64,000 nucleotides of DNA from positions 1,054,001 to 1,118,000 of the forward strand of contig NZ_CP083911.1 of NCBI RefSeq assembly GCF_020162115.1, given 5' to 3'. The position numbers were made by a program, and so were the translations under genes. How positions within the stretch are numbered: position 1 is the stretch's first letter; the number at the start of each line of letters is the position of its first letter. This document shows, piece after piece, positions 21,283 through 30,158 of the stretch. Below the pieces are notes generated by a model. The model had not been told where the DNA came from, ran no database searches, and saw only the letters and a program-made list of their open reading frames with translations. The stretch comes from Tepidimonas taiwanensis. GTDB taxonomy: Bacteria > Pseudomonadota > Gammaproteobacteria > Burkholderiales > Burkholderiaceae_C.

Positions 21283-22193
21283 CAGTAGGCCTCGCGGAAC
21301 TTACGGCGCAACAGGTGGCCGATGATGTTGAAGACGAGCGTCATCAGAACCAGCACCAGCCCAGCGGCGAAGATGCTCTGGTACGCGATGCTGCCGTGCG
21401 GCAGGTCACCCATCGCGACCTGCACGATGTACGCCGTGATGGTCGCCGCCGGTTCACGGGGATCCCACGTGAAGTTGGGCTGTTGACCCGCCGCGACCGC
21501 CACCACCATCGTCTCGCCGATCGCTCGCGAGATACCGAGAATGAACGCCGCGAGCACGCCGGAGATGGCCGACGGGAACACCACGCGCGTGGCGGTCTGA
21601 AAACGCGTCGCGCCCATCGCGTACGAGCCTTCACGCAGGTGCATCGGCACGGCGCGCATCGCGTCCTCCGACACCGATGACACGTAAGGGATGATCATGA
21701 TGCCGATGACGATGCCGGGGCCGAGCATGTTGAAGCCCGGCAGATCGGGCATGAGGCGCTGCAGGAGCGGCGTCACGAACAAGAGTGCAAAGTAGCCGTA
21801 GACCACCGTCGGAACCCCCTCGAGCAGTTCGAGGAACGGCTTGATGGTCTCCCGCACGGCGGCAGGCGCGAATTCCGACAGGTAAATCGCCACCACCACG
21901 CCGGTTGGAACGGCCACCAACAGCGCCACCCCCGCCGTCACGAGCGTACCCGTTACCAGTGGCAGGATGCCGTACTGCGGGTTCTCGAACATGGGCGTCC
22001 ACTGGGTGTTGGTCAGGAACTCCACGATCGAGACGTGCTGGAAAAAGCCGGCCGCCTCGTACAGCAAAATGACGACGATGGCCACGGTGACCGCGACGGC
22101 AGAGGACGCGGCAAGAAAAAGAATACCTTCGATCAGGCGCTCACGGGCCTGTCGCTGGCGGTTGATGTGCAATCGGGTCGATGCCTCGGCCAT
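21282..22193 (-). CDS. pstC: Phosphate ABC transporter permease PstC
   Basis: A 303-residue permease of the Pst importer, with an N-terminal cytoplasmic segment and about six membrane helices. The EAA loop region reads LREGSYAMGATRFQTATRVVF. The start at 22193 (MAEASTRLHINRQ) was chosen over an ATG eleven codons upstream, which lies in the hairpin-rich pstS-pstC gap. Confidence 0.95.
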   Translation of the reverse strand: MAEASTRLHINRQRQARERLIEGILFLAASSAVAVTVAIVVILLYEAAGFFQHVSIVEFLTNTQWTPMFENPQYGILPLVTGTLVTAGVALLVAVPTGVVVAIYLSEFAPAAVRETIKPFLELLEGVPTVVYGYFALLFVTPLLQRLMPDLPGFNMLGPGIVIGIMIIPYVSSVSEDAMRAVPMHLREGSYAMGATRFQTATRVVFPSAISGVLAAFILGISRAIGETMVVAVAAGQQPNFTWDPREPAATITAYIVQVAMGDLPHGSIAYQSIFAAGLVLVLMTLVFNIIGHLLRRKFREAY

Positions 22194-22262
22194 GGTGGTG
22201 TGGTGTGATCGCGCAACGAAAAGCACCGGACGGGACTGGATGGCCCACGCCCGGTGCCAACG

Positions 22263-22282
22263 GCCCGGATCGCTGTCCGGGC
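22263..22282 (-). repeat. Strong hairpin between pstS and pstC
   Basis: GCCCGGA-N6-TCCGGGC, a perfect 7-base stem, lies 1 base after the pstS stop codon. A second inverted repeat (GCACCGG at 22223-22229 with CCGGTGC at 22251-22257) follows. No U-run is present, so partial termination or 3' protection of the pstS message is more likely than full termination. Confidence 0.6.
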
Positions 22283-22283
22283 G

Positions 22284-23291
22284 TCAGTGCTTCATTTCAC
22301 GCTTGAGCAGCTCTTCGACGCTGACACCGACTTCGGCGTGCCCGCCGAACGCGGTGCCAACCTTGCCCTTGCGGAAGTTGTCGAGCGCCAGCTCGTACGC
22401 CTTGGCCGGCAGGTCCACATAACCCACTTCCTTGGACAGCTTCGCAGCGTTCCTCAGATAATACTCAACGAACTGCTTGACCTCGGGACGCTCCGCGGCC
22501 TTGGTGCTAACGTAGATGAAAATGGGGCGCGACAGTGGCTGGTAGGTGCCCTTGTTGACGGTTTCCAGCGAGGGCAGCACGGCCGGCGACTTGTCGTCCT
22601 TCTTGATCGCCACCGCCTTGACCTTGTCCTTGTTTTCCAGGTAGTAGGCCAGCCCGAGGTAACCGATCGCGTTGACGTCGCGCGAGACGTACTGGATGGT
22701 GACGTTGTCGTCTTCGGTGGCTTGGTAGTCGCCGCGGCTGGACTTGGCCTTGCCGACGATGGCTTCGGTGAAGTAGTCGAAGGTGCCCGAGTCAGCGCCC
22801 GCTCCCGCCAGCTTCAGCGGCGCGTTCGGGAAGGTCGAACGAATCTGGTTCCAGTTGTTGACCTTGCCCTGCGCGGCGGGCTCATACATTTTTTTCAGAT
22901 CGGCAACGGTCAGTTCGCCGGCCCACGTGTTTTTCGGGTGGATGATGACCGTCAGCGCGTCATACGCAACCGGCAGTTCGATGAACTTGATACCGGCCTC
23001 CGCGCAAGCCTTCATCTCCTGCTCGAGGATCGGGCGTGAGGCGTTGGAGATATCGGTCTCACCGCGGCAGAACTTCTTGAAACCGCCACCGGTACCGGAG
23101 ATCCCGACGGTCACCTTGATCTTGCCTTGCGTGGCCTTCTGGAAATCCTCGGCCACGGCCTCGGTGATGGGGAACACGGTGGACGAGCCGTCCACCTTCA
23201 CCAAATTGGCATGCGCCAGCGGCGACAACAGGGCGCCCGCCAAAACGGCGCCCAGCGCCCACGTGCGTCGAGAGGTGAGGGTGTGCTGCAT
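22284..23291 (-). CDS. pstS: Phosphate-binding protein PstS
   Basis: Periplasmic phosphate receptor of the Pst system. The 335 residues begin with a Sec signal peptide (Arg-rich start, hydrophobic core AVLAGALLSP, cleavage after LAHA) and the mature protein starts NLVKVDGSSTVFPIT. Phosphate-binding SGTGGGF and GADSGTFDYF are present. The ATG at 23291 has GGAGG 5 bases upstream; the longer frame to 23432 runs into the Pho box. A hairpin after the stop may raise pstS over pstCAB. Confidence 0.95.
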   Translation of the reverse strand: MQHTLTSRRTWALGAVLAGALLSPLAHANLVKVDGSSTVFPITEAVAEDFQKATQGKIKVTVGISGTGGGFKKFCRGETDISNASRPILEQEMKACAEAGIKFIELPVAYDALTVIIHPKNTWAGELTVADLKKMYEPAAQGKVNNWNQIRSTFPNAPLKLAGAGADSGTFDYFTEAIVGKAKSSRGDYQATEDDNVTIQYVSRDVNAIGYLGLAYYLENKDKVKAVAIKKDDKSPAVLPSLETVNKGTYQPLSRPIFIYVSTKAAERPEVKQFVEYYLRNAAKLSKEVGYVDLPAKAYELALDNFRKGKVGTAFGGHAEVGVSVEELLKREMKH

Positions 23292-23339
23292 AGAACCTCC
23301 AAGGGTTGCGGTTGAGAGCGAGCGCAACGATACCCACGC

Positions 23340-23360
23340 TTTGTGACGGCTTTGTGACAA
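23340..23360 (-). promoter_or_regulatory. Pho box for pstS
   Basis: On the minus strand, TTGTCACAAAGCCGTCACAA holds two GTCAC half-sites exactly 11 bases apart, the spacing of PhoB-binding direct repeats. A -10-like TATCGT follows at 23327-23332. Predicts induction of pstSCAB by phosphate starvation. Confidence 0.78.
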
Positions 23361-23411
23361 CGGCGACGCGCGGTGGTAGCGGTTGTTTGGTGCTGCCGGC
23401 ACGCGGCACAA

Positions 23412-23430
23412 TGTCACGGTGTTGTCATAC
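23412..23430 (+). promoter_or_regulatory. Pho box for phoU-phoB-phoR
   Basis: TGTCACGGTGTTGTCATAC contains TGTCAC and TGTCAT half-sites 11 bases apart, facing phoU. A -10-like TACAAC lies at 23439-23444. Predicts PhoB autoregulation of the phoUBR operon. Confidence 0.75.
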
Positions 23431-23520
23431 AAAGCGCGTACAACCGGTGAGTGCTAACCGGGCGCGCCGTCCATCGTTTGCCTGGCGTCGTGGCGCCGGC
23501 CTCATTCTCGGTATCGTTCC

Positions 23521-24219
23521 ATGGAAAAACACCTCTCCAGCCAATTCGACGAAGAACTCAACCGCATTTCCACCCAGGTTCTGGAGATGGGCGGTGTGGT
23601 CGAGTCCCAGTTGCGCAGCGTCATCCGCGGCCTGTACCAGCACGACCACGGGGCCATCCAGCAGGTGCTGGAGTTGGAAGAGCGGGTCAACCGACTCGAG
23701 ATCGAGATCGACCGCGAGATCACATCGGTCATGAGCCGGCGCCAGCCGACGGCGCGCGATTTGCGCTTGCTCGTGGGCGTTTCGCGCGTCATCGTCAACC
23801 TCGAGCGCGCAGGCGACGAGGCCGCGCGTGTGGCCCGCCTGACCCAGGAGTTCATCGAGGCCGGTGCCCCGCGCGCGCTGCCGATCGACGACCTGGTGAA
23901 CGCGGCCAAGATGGCCGCCGACTCGATCCGCGCGACGCTCGACGCGTTCGCACGCTTGGACGTGTCGGCGGCGTTGAAGGTCATCGAGGAGGACGACCGG
24001 CTGGACGTGATGTACGAGGGGTTCGTGCGCAAGCTCATCACTTACATGATGGAAGACCCGCGCATGATCACCCCATGCCTGAGCTTGCTCTTTTTGGCCA
24101 AAGCGGTCGAGCGCGTGGGCGATCACGCCAAAAATATTGCCGAAGCCGCGGTGTACGTCGCGATGGGCAAGGATATCCGCCACGCCTCGCCGCAAGAGCG
24201 GGAGTCCGCGCTGAAATGA
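23521..24219 (+). CDS. phoU: Phosphate signalling protein PhoU
   Basis: A 232-residue all-helical protein made of two PhoU repeats (residues about 15-105 and 120-215), each with a metal-binding E/DxxxD-type motif (for example RVIVNLERAGDEAARVA and KAVERVGDHAKNIAEA). It links the Pst transporter to PhoR and represses the Pho response when phosphate is ample. It lies upstream of phoB with an ATGA overlap. It is divergent from pstS, unlike E. coli where phoU follows pstB. Confidence 0.95.
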   Translation: MEKHLSSQFDEELNRISTQVLEMGGVVESQLRSVIRGLYQHDHGAIQQVLELEERVNRLEIEIDREITSVMSRRQPTARDLRLLVGVSRVIVNLERAGDEAARVARLTQEFIEAGAPRALPIDDLVNAAKMAADSIRATLDAFARLDVSAALKVIEEDDRLDVMYEGFVRKLITYMMEDPRMITPCLSLLFLAKAVERVGDHAKNIAEAAVYVAMGKDIRHASPQERESALK

Positions 24220-24929
24220 AAAAACTGCCCCGTGTCCTCGTGGTCGAAGACGAACCCGCGATCTCGGAGCTGATCGCGGTCAACCTACGCCACAACGGTT
24301 TTGCCCCGATCGTCGTCTTCGACGCGCAGGCGGCCCAGCGCGAGGTGGATGCGGTGCTGCCCGACGTCGTGCTGCTCGACTGGATGCTGCCCGGTGGCAG
24401 CGGCGTGCAGCTCGCGCGCGCGTGGCGGGCGGACGAGCGCACGCGCACGCTGCCGATCATCATGCTGACCGCGCGCAGCGAGGAGTCCGACAAGGTGCAG
24501 GGACTCGACGCGGGCGCCGACGACTACGTCACCAAGCCGTTTTCGGCGCAGGAGCTGCTGGCGCGCATCCGGGCGGTGCTGCGCCGCCGCGCACCCGAGG
24601 CGGTGTCCGACACGGTCACCGTCGGGTCGCTGACGCTCGACGCCGCGGCCCACCGCGTGTCGTTCGACGGGCGCGAACTCAAGCTCGGCCCGACCGAGTT
24701 CCGGCTACTGCATTACCTGATGAAACACCCGGAGCGGGTGCACACGCGCGCGACGCTGCTGGATCGGATCTGGGGCGATCACGTCTTCATCGAAGAGCGC
24801 ACGGTGGACGTGCACATCAAGCGGTTGCGCGAGGCCCTCGGGGCTGCCGGGGTCGCGATCGAAACCGTTCGCGGGGCGGGGTACCGCTTTTCCGCCCAGG
24901 CGCTGCGGCCGGCCACGGCGACCGACTGA
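24216..24929 (+). CDS. phoB: Phosphate regulon response regulator PhoB
   Basis: A 237-residue OmpR-type regulator. The receiver domain has the acidic pair in VVEDEPA, the phosphoacceptor Asp in VVLLDWMLPG, and the conserved Lys in VTKPFS. The C-terminal winged helix reads ELKLGPTEFRLLHYLMKH...RTVDVHIKRLREAL. When phosphorylated by PhoR it should bind the two Pho boxes found just upstream. Overlaps phoU by 4 bases. Confidence 0.96.
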   Translation: MKKLPRVLVVEDEPAISELIAVNLRHNGFAPIVVFDAQAAQREVDAVLPDVVLLDWMLPGGSGVQLARAWRADERTRTLPIIMLTARSEESDKVQGLDAGADDYVTKPFSAQELLARIRAVLRRRAPEAVSDTVTVGSLTLDAAAHRVSFDGRELKLGPTEFRLLHYLMKHPERVHTRATLLDRIWGDHVFIEERTVDVHIKRLREALGAAGVAIETVRGAGYRFSAQALRPATATD

Positions 24930-24937
24930 GACCCACC

Positions 24938-26302
24938 ATGCGTCGCGCGCTTGCCCTGACGTTCTGGACCGCGGCCGGCGGGACGCTGTCGACGCTGCTG
25001 ACGTCGTCGTCCGCGGCGACCGTGGCCGGGGGCGTCGCCGGGGCGCTGGTGTGGCTGGCCCGTGACCGGGTGCAGGCCAACCGCATCCTGCGCTGGCTGC
25101 GCGATCCGTCACCGAACCAGGCGCCGGCGCTCGACGGCATGTGGGGGGAAATCGTGGACCGGACACGCCGCGCGCTCAAGGTCGCCAACCGCAAGGCGCG
25201 CAAGAGCAACGCCCGCCTGCAGGAGTTTCTCGCCGCGATCCAGGCCTCGCCCAACGGTGTCGTGCTGCTGTCCAAGGAGGGGACAATCGAGTGGTGCAAC
25301 CTGATGGCGGGCGAGCACCTGGGATTCGACGCCAAGCGCGATCTGGGACAGCGCATCCGCAACCTCGTGCGCGACCCCGTGTTCATCGCCTACCTGAACC
25401 GGGGGGACTTCAGCCAGCCGCTTGAAATCGACGGACGCCACGCCCGGCCCGGTCACCCGCAGCACATCGCGATCCAGATCTTTCCGTACGCGAAGGGGCG
25501 GCGGCTGCTGCTGACCCGTGACGTGACCGCGGTGGAGCTGGCCGAGGCGATGCGGCGCGACTTCGTCGCCAACGTCTCGCACGAGATCCGCAGTCCGCTG
25601 ACGGTCATCGTCGGTTTTATCGAGGCGCTGCAGAACCTGGCGCTGACCGAGGGCGAGCGCGCGCGCTATCTGGAGCTGATGCAGCAGCAGGCGCGCCGGA
25701 TGCAGACGCTGATCGACGATCTGCTGATGCTGTCGCGCCTGGAGGGCAGCCCGATACCCGACGACAGCCACTGGGTGGTGATCGCGGACGTGATGGCCGA
25801 AGCGTTCACGCAGGCGCGCTCGCTCGCCGACGTGCTGCACGCGGGCCAGCAGTCGCTCGTCCTCGTCGAAGGGCCCCCCGTCGAAGTCGCAGGCGCACGC
25901 GGCGAGCTGCTCAGCGCCATCGGCAACCTGCTGAGCAATGCGGTGCGCTACACACCGTCCACGGGCCGGGTGGAAGCCGGCTGGCGCCTGCTGGCTGACG
26001 ACGAACTCGAGATCTACGTTACCGATGATGGGCCAGGGATCGCCCCGGAGCACCTGCCGCGCCTGACGGAGCGCTTCTACCGCGTCGACCGCAGCCGATC
26101 CCGCGACAGCGGCGGCACCGGTCTGGGGCTCGCAATCGTCAAACACGTCATCCAGCGCCACAGCGGGCAACTCGCGATCGACAGCCGGCTGGGCGAAGGG
26201 TCGACGTTTCGCCTGCGCCTGCCGCCCGCCCGCGTGCGGCGGATCGCACCGGAACCCGGCCTCGCGGCCCCCGCCGCGCCGGCCCTCACGGCCGCGAAAT
26301 GA
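24938..26302 (+). CDS. phoR: Phosphate regulon sensor histidine kinase PhoR
   Basis: A 454-residue membrane kinase. Residues 1-45 form a hydrophobic anchor, followed by a PAS-like domain (about 95-200; QASPNGVVLLSKEGTIEWCN), the H-box FVANVSHEIRSPLTVIVGF, N-box NLLSNAVRYTP, and G-boxes DDGPGIAPEHL and GTGLGLAIVKH. The lack of a large periplasmic domain is normal for PhoR, which senses phosphate through Pst/PhoU. It starts 8 bases after phoB. Confidence 0.95.
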   Translation: MRRALALTFWTAAGGTLSTLLTSSSAATVAGGVAGALVWLARDRVQANRILRWLRDPSPNQAPALDGMWGEIVDRTRRALKVANRKARKSNARLQEFLAAIQASPNGVVLLSKEGTIEWCNLMAGEHLGFDAKRDLGQRIRNLVRDPVFIAYLNRGDFSQPLEIDGRHARPGHPQHIAIQIFPYAKGRRLLLTRDVTAVELAEAMRRDFVANVSHEIRSPLTVIVGFIEALQNLALTEGERARYLELMQQQARRMQTLIDDLLMLSRLEGSPIPDDSHWVVIADVMAEAFTQARSLADVLHAGQQSLVLVEGPPVEVAGARGELLSAIGNLLSNAVRYTPSTGRVEAGWRLLADDELEIYVTDDGPGIAPEHLPRLTERFYRVDRSRSRDSGGTGLGLAIVKHVIQRHSGQLAIDSRLGEGSTFRLRLPPARVRRIAPEPGLAAPAAPALTAAK

Positions 26303-26315
26303 GCGGCGCGTCCCA

Positions 26316-26503
26316 GCGCTCAAACACCATCCAACGCTCGCGATTCTGTCGAAACCGCGGCGATTTGCGTATCGGCATTACTGCTTGCGCTCAAATACCA
26401 ACCAGCGCTCGCGGTTCTCTCGAAACCGCGAGGAGCTGCTGTGCCGGTGTTACGGCTTGCGCTCAAATACCAACCAACGCTCGCGGTTTTCTCGCAACCG
26501 GGG
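26316..26503. repeat. Triplicated 3' gene end (about 72-base direct repeat)
   Basis: A core of about 45 bases beginning GCGCTCAAATACC recurs at 26316, 26387 and 26459, periods 71 and 72. The copy at 26459 is the 3' end of the leftward membrane-protein gene; the other two lie after its stop. On the minus strand each copy still encodes a version of RENRERWLVFERK, and the middle copy is in frame and ends in its own TAA. The middle copy also forms a perfect 9-base hairpin (CTCGCGGTT-N7-AACCGCGAG, 26408-26432). It fills the gap between converging phoR and the membrane-protein gene. Confidence 0.85.
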
Positions 26504-28180
26504 GACTTCGGTACGCAGGGTCCAGGCGGTGAGGTCGACCGCCCGCGTGAGCGACGGGTAGTCGCGCGGATTGACGACCAGCAGCGCGCAGGTTTCGCCG
26601 CCCGGCTGTCCGGCTCGCCGCACCTGCAGACGGCCGTGGTACTGCAGCCCGGCGATGCGTGCGGCGTCCAGCCCGTGCACCAGCACACAGCTTCCGGGAG
26701 GCGCCAGGGCCGCGATGCGCTGTGAGACCGGTGCCTGCCCCATGCCGTAATTGAGCAGCGGCAGCCACAGCGTCATCAGCAGCAGCCAATTGAGCGTCAC
26801 GCCGGACGCCGACAGCGCCAGGCCCTTCCACAACGCCGGCGCGTAGCGGCCCACGCGCCAGGCGATGATGCCACCCCATGCCACGGTGGCCAGCAGCGCC
26901 GGCAGCAGCAGCGACCATTCGACCGAGGCTTCGAACCCCGGGACGAGCCGGGCGACGTTGGCAGCGGGTTTGGGCGGAACGCCCGTCTGCATCGCGACCC
27001 AGATGATCCAGATGATCACCGCCGCGCCGCTGAAAAAGAGCACGGCGAACCAGTCGATCAACGCGCTGACGCCGCGCCGCAGCGTCGGCAGCGCGAAGGC
27101 CGCCAAGGCGGCGAGCGCCGGCAGCGACAACAGCAGCGTGCGCTCGTCCCCGCCGTCGAGCAGCGTGGCCGCGAGGACGATGGCTACCACCGACAGCGGC
27201 CAGCCGATGTGCGGTTCGCGCCAGCGGCCGCGCCAGCGCCACAGCGCCCACAGCGCCAGCAGCGCCGTGGGCCACCAGAACCACGCGAGCAGCCGCCCGA
27301 GACTGATCCATTCGGATAGGTGGGTCCATGGGGTCCAGCGCGGCACCCACCACTCGGTGGCACGCCCCGCGCCGACCGCGAGGAGCTGGGCCACTGCGAC
27401 CGCTGAGACACTGCCGAGGGCGGCCCAGCCAAGCGCCGCCCCACGCCGACCGGCGCGCCACCACCATATCAGCGCCGCTGCCGACAGCGCCAGCAGCAAC
27501 ACCGGTGCGCCGGACAGCGCGAGCCCCCACGCGGCCACCCACCACGCGAGCATGGATGGCCACGTCCGGCCGCCCCCCTCGTTCGCGGCGGGAGGGATAC
27601 CCCCCGCCACGGTGTGAAACAGCAGCGCCGTGAAGGCGAGCTGTGCAGCGGTCGGCGTGGCCTCGTGCGCGAGCAATGCGAGGCCCAGCGTCGCCACCAG
27701 CGCGAGCAGGGCACCATCAGCGACCGCGCGGGCGTAATCGGTAGGCCGGGCCTCGCCACCGAAGGCCAGGCGCAGCGGCTGCGCCGCCGGAAGGCGCGCC
27801 AGCCGATACGTGCCGTACCAGGTGGCGGCCAGCGTCAGTACGAGCAGCGCGATGAACGGCAGTCTCGCTGCCCAGACCGCGGGTTCGGGCCACACGGCCA
27901 TCGCCGCCGCGCCCAGCCAGTAGGGCAGCCAGGCCAGCGTGGCGGCCGCCTCGCCCAGCACCTGCGGCACGAGCCAGGGGCCGCCCGCGCGCATGTCGAG
28001 CATCACGGCGAAGGCGGCGAGGTCCTCGGTCCGCCAGGGATCGCGCCCCCAGAAGCCCGGCAGCACGTACGCAACGACCAGCAGCCACGGCACCCAGCGC
28101 GGCAGGCGGCGGGCGGCGTCAGCGGTGACGAGGGCGGGGCTGGGCGGTGACACGGCGGACGGGGGCGGGTGGCGATCCAC
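26450..28180 (-). CDS. Multi-spanning membrane protein, glycosyltransferase (ArnT/PMT)-like
   Basis: About 576 residues with ten or more hydrophobic segments. Near the N-terminus GFWGRDPWRTEDLAAF resembles the first-loop acidic motif of GT-C glycosyltransferases such as ArnT, which move lipid-linked sugars in the periplasm. The C-terminal part is a soluble domain (about 490-576). A role in envelope glycosylation is inference. The start is uncertain: no ATG with a ribosome site exists, and the GTG at 28180 is chosen because the frame further upstream runs through the rpmE2 terminator. Its 3' end has been triplicated. Confidence 0.65.
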   Translation of the reverse strand: MDRHPPPSAVSPPSPALVTADAARRLPRWVPWLLVVAYVLPGFWGRDPWRTEDLAAFAVMLDMRAGGPWLVPQVLGEAAATLAWLPYWLGAAAMAVWPEPAVWAARLPFIALLVLTLAATWYGTYRLARLPAAQPLRLAFGGEARPTDYARAVADGALLALVATLGLALLAHEATPTAAQLAFTALLFHTVAGGIPPAANEGGGRTWPSMLAWWVAAWGLALSGAPVLLLALSAAALIWWWRAGRRGAALGWAALGSVSAVAVAQLLAVGAGRATEWWVPRWTPWTHLSEWISLGRLLAWFWWPTALLALWALWRWRGRWREPHIGWPLSVVAIVLAATLLDGGDERTLLLSLPALAALAAFALPTLRRGVSALIDWFAVLFFSGAAVIIWIIWVAMQTGVPPKPAANVARLVPGFEASVEWSLLLPALLATVAWGGIIAWRVGRYAPALWKGLALSASGVTLNWLLLMTLWLPLLNYGMGQAPVSQRIAALAPPGSCVLVHGLDAARIAGLQYHGRLQVRRAGQPGGETCALLVVNPRDYPSLTRAVDLTAWTLRTEVPRLRENRERWLVFERKP

Positions 28181-28211
28181 GACGGGGCAGCCTACACCAA
28201 CGCGTGGCAAT

Positions 28212-28236
28212 AAAAAAGCAGCCCGCAGGCTGCTTT
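28212..28236 (-). terminator. Rho-independent terminator of rpmE2
   Basis: On the minus strand AAAGCAGCC-TGCG-GGCTGCTTT forms a 9-base stem ending in a six-U tract (A-run at 28212-28217 on the plus strand), about 65 bases after the rpmE2 stop. Confidence 0.85.
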
Positions 28237-28300
28237 GACGGCGCCGGCAGTGTGCCGCGCCTTGTGCCATGGCGGGACATGGCCGGTGTGTCGGCCGGGA

Positions 28301-28555
28301 TTATTTGCCGGCGCGCGCGTAGCGGCTGCGGAACTTCTCGACGCGGCCACCCATCGTGTCCACGCTCTTTTGCGTGCCGGTGTAGAACGGGTGCGATTCG
28401 CTCGAGGTTTCCAGCTTGAACAGCGGCAGCTCGCGGCCGTCGTCGAGCTTGATGGTTTCCTTCGTGTTGGCGCACGAACGAATGATGAACTGGCTGCCGT
28501 TGGACAGGTCCACGAAGCAGACTTCGCGGTAGTTCGGGTGGATGCCTTCTTTCAT
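28301..28555 (-). CDS. rpmE2: 50S ribosomal protein L31, type B
   Basis: An 84-residue L31. It reads [20 protein letters not shown] and has no CxxC zinc pair, so it is the zinc-independent type B form. The upstream sequence AGGAAG lies about 6 bases before the ATG at 28555. In many bacteria the type B paralogue replaces the zinc form under zinc limitation; whether a zinc-binding paralogue exists elsewhere in this genome cannot be seen. It lies downstream of rho. Confidence 0.93.
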   Translation of the reverse strand: MKEGIHPNYREVCFVDLSNGSQFIIRSCANTKETIKLDDGRELPLFKLETSSESHPFYTGTQKSVDTMGGRVEKFRSRYARAGK

Positions 28556-28642
28556 GGTCGCTTCCTGCTGCAGTAGCCACGGCCGGCCCATCCGGCGCAC
28601 TTGCTGCAAAAGTAGAAATTATAGCCAGCCCGCCGTTGGGCC

Positions 28643-29908
28643 TCAGCCGCCACGGCGCATCAGTTCGAAGAACTCCTGGTTGTTCTTCGTCTGCTTCATG
28701 CTCTTGAGCACCATCTCCATCGCCTCGATTTCGTCCATGTTGTAGAAGAACTGGCGCAGGATGCGGGTCTTCTGCAGGATCTCGGGCGGCAGCAGCAACT
28801 CCTCGCGGCGCGTGCCGCTGCGGCTGAGCTGGATGGAGGGGAAGACGCGCTTTTCGTACAGGCGGCGGTCCAGGTGCAGCTCGCAGTTGCCGGTGCCTTT
28901 GAATTCCTCGAAGATCACCTCGTCCATGCGGCTGCCGGTATCGACCAGCGCGGTGGCGATGATGGTGAGGCTGCCGCCTTCTTCGACGTTGCGTGCAGCG
29001 CCGAAGAAGCGCTTGGGCCGCTGCAGCGCGTTGGCGTCCACGCCGCCGGTGAGCACCTTGCCGGAGGAGGGCAGCACGTTGTTGTAGGCCCGCGCCAGGC
29101 GCGTAATCGAGTCGAGCAGGATCACGACGTCCTTCTTCAGTTCGACGAGGCGCTTGGCGCGCTCGATCACCATTTCGGCGACGTGCACGTGGCGCGCCGC
29201 GGGCTCATCGAACGTGGAGGCGATCACCTCGCCGCGCACGGTGCGCTGCATCTCGGTGACTTCTTCGGGACGCTCGTCCACCAGCAGCACCATCAGGATC
29301 ACCTCCGGGTAGTTGGCGGTGATCGCGTGCGCGATGTGCTGCATCATCACCGTCTTGCCGCTCTTGGGTGGCGCGACGATGAGCGCGCGCTGGCCCTTGC
29401 CGATCGGTGCGATGATGTCGATGATGCGGCCGGTGATATTTTCCTCGCTCTTGAGGCCCTCACGCTCGAGCTTCATCTGTTCCTTCGGGAACAGCGGCGT
29501 GAGGTTCTCGAACATGATCTTGTGCTTGTTCTGCTCCGGCGGCAGGCCGTTGATCTTGTCGAGCTTGTTGAGCGCGAAGTAGCGCTCGCCGTCCTTGGGG
29601 ATGCGCACGTCCCCCTCGACCATGTCCCCGGTGTGCAGGTTGAAGCGCCGGATCTGGCTCGGGGAGATGTAGATGTCGTCGGTGCTGGCGGTGTAGCTGG
29701 CGCTGGGGTCGCGCAGGAAGCCGAAACCGTCGGGCAGCACCTCCAGCACGCCGTCGGCGAAGACCTGCTCGCCCGCCTTGGCGCGCTTTTTGATGATCGC
29801 GAACATCAGCTCCTGCTTGCGCATGCGGCCGGTGTTCTCGATTTCGAGCGCCTCGGCCATTTTCAGCAGTTCCGAGACGTGCAGGGCCTTCAGTTCGTTC
29901 AGGTGCAT
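28643..29908 (-). CDS. rho: Transcription termination factor Rho
   Basis: A hexameric RNA helicase that ends untranslated transcripts. The 421 residues begin [19 protein letters not shown], followed by the cold-shock-like RNA-binding domain ([17 protein letters not shown]), Walker A APPKSGKT, Walker [18 protein letters not shown], and Q/R-loop residues. The ATG at 29908 is the family start; an upstream TTG would add five residues. It lies between trxA and rpmE2, all leftward. Confidence 0.96.
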   Translation of the reverse strand: MHLNELKALHVSELLKMAEALEIENTGRMRKQELMFAIIKKRAKAGEQVFADGVLEVLPDGFGFLRDPSASYTASTDDIYISPSQIRRFNLHTGDMVEGDVRIPKDGERYFALNKLDKINGLPPEQNKHKIMFENLTPLFPKEQMKLEREGLKSEENITGRIIDIIAPIGKGQRALIVAPPKSGKTVMMQHIAHAITANYPEVILMVLLVDERPEEVTEMQRTVRGEVIASTFDEPAARHVHVAEMVIERAKRLVELKKDVVILLDSITRLARAYNNVLPSSGKVLTGGVDANALQRPKRFFGAARNVEEGGSLTIIATALVDTGSRMDEVIFEEFKGTGNCELHLDRRLYEKRVFPSIQLSRSGTRREELLLPPEILQKTRILRQFFYNMDEIEAMEMVLKSMKQTKNNQEFFELMRRGG

Positions 29909-30158
29909 GGGGTGGAACTCCAAAGCGGGATGGCCAGCGCACCGGAGCAGACCGGTCGGGCGGGCATGCGCTCGAAGGGTTGGACAGTGACCAAGGGGGC
30001 CGGGCGCGCCGGCTGAATCGATGGGTCGGCCGACCGGGCAGTGGCCGATCGGGACCGGATCGGTCAGCCCGCAGGCCGACCATCCATATGGGGATTATGG
30101 CATCAAAATGACCACCGGCGGCGTCGGTCACGCTGCCGGGTCGCGCTCACGAGCGGCG

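Noticed and set aside
26316..26503. Tandem repeat as a CRISPR array or attachment site
   Set aside because: The copies match the coding end of the neighbouring gene including its stop, with homologous spacers between copies, so it is a segmental duplication. No integrase or tRNA is adjacent.
28874..30016. A 380-codon plus-strand frame opposite rho
   Set aside because: It mirrors rho and its product is a His/Leu/Val-rich mirror with no family likeness; rho itself is unambiguous.
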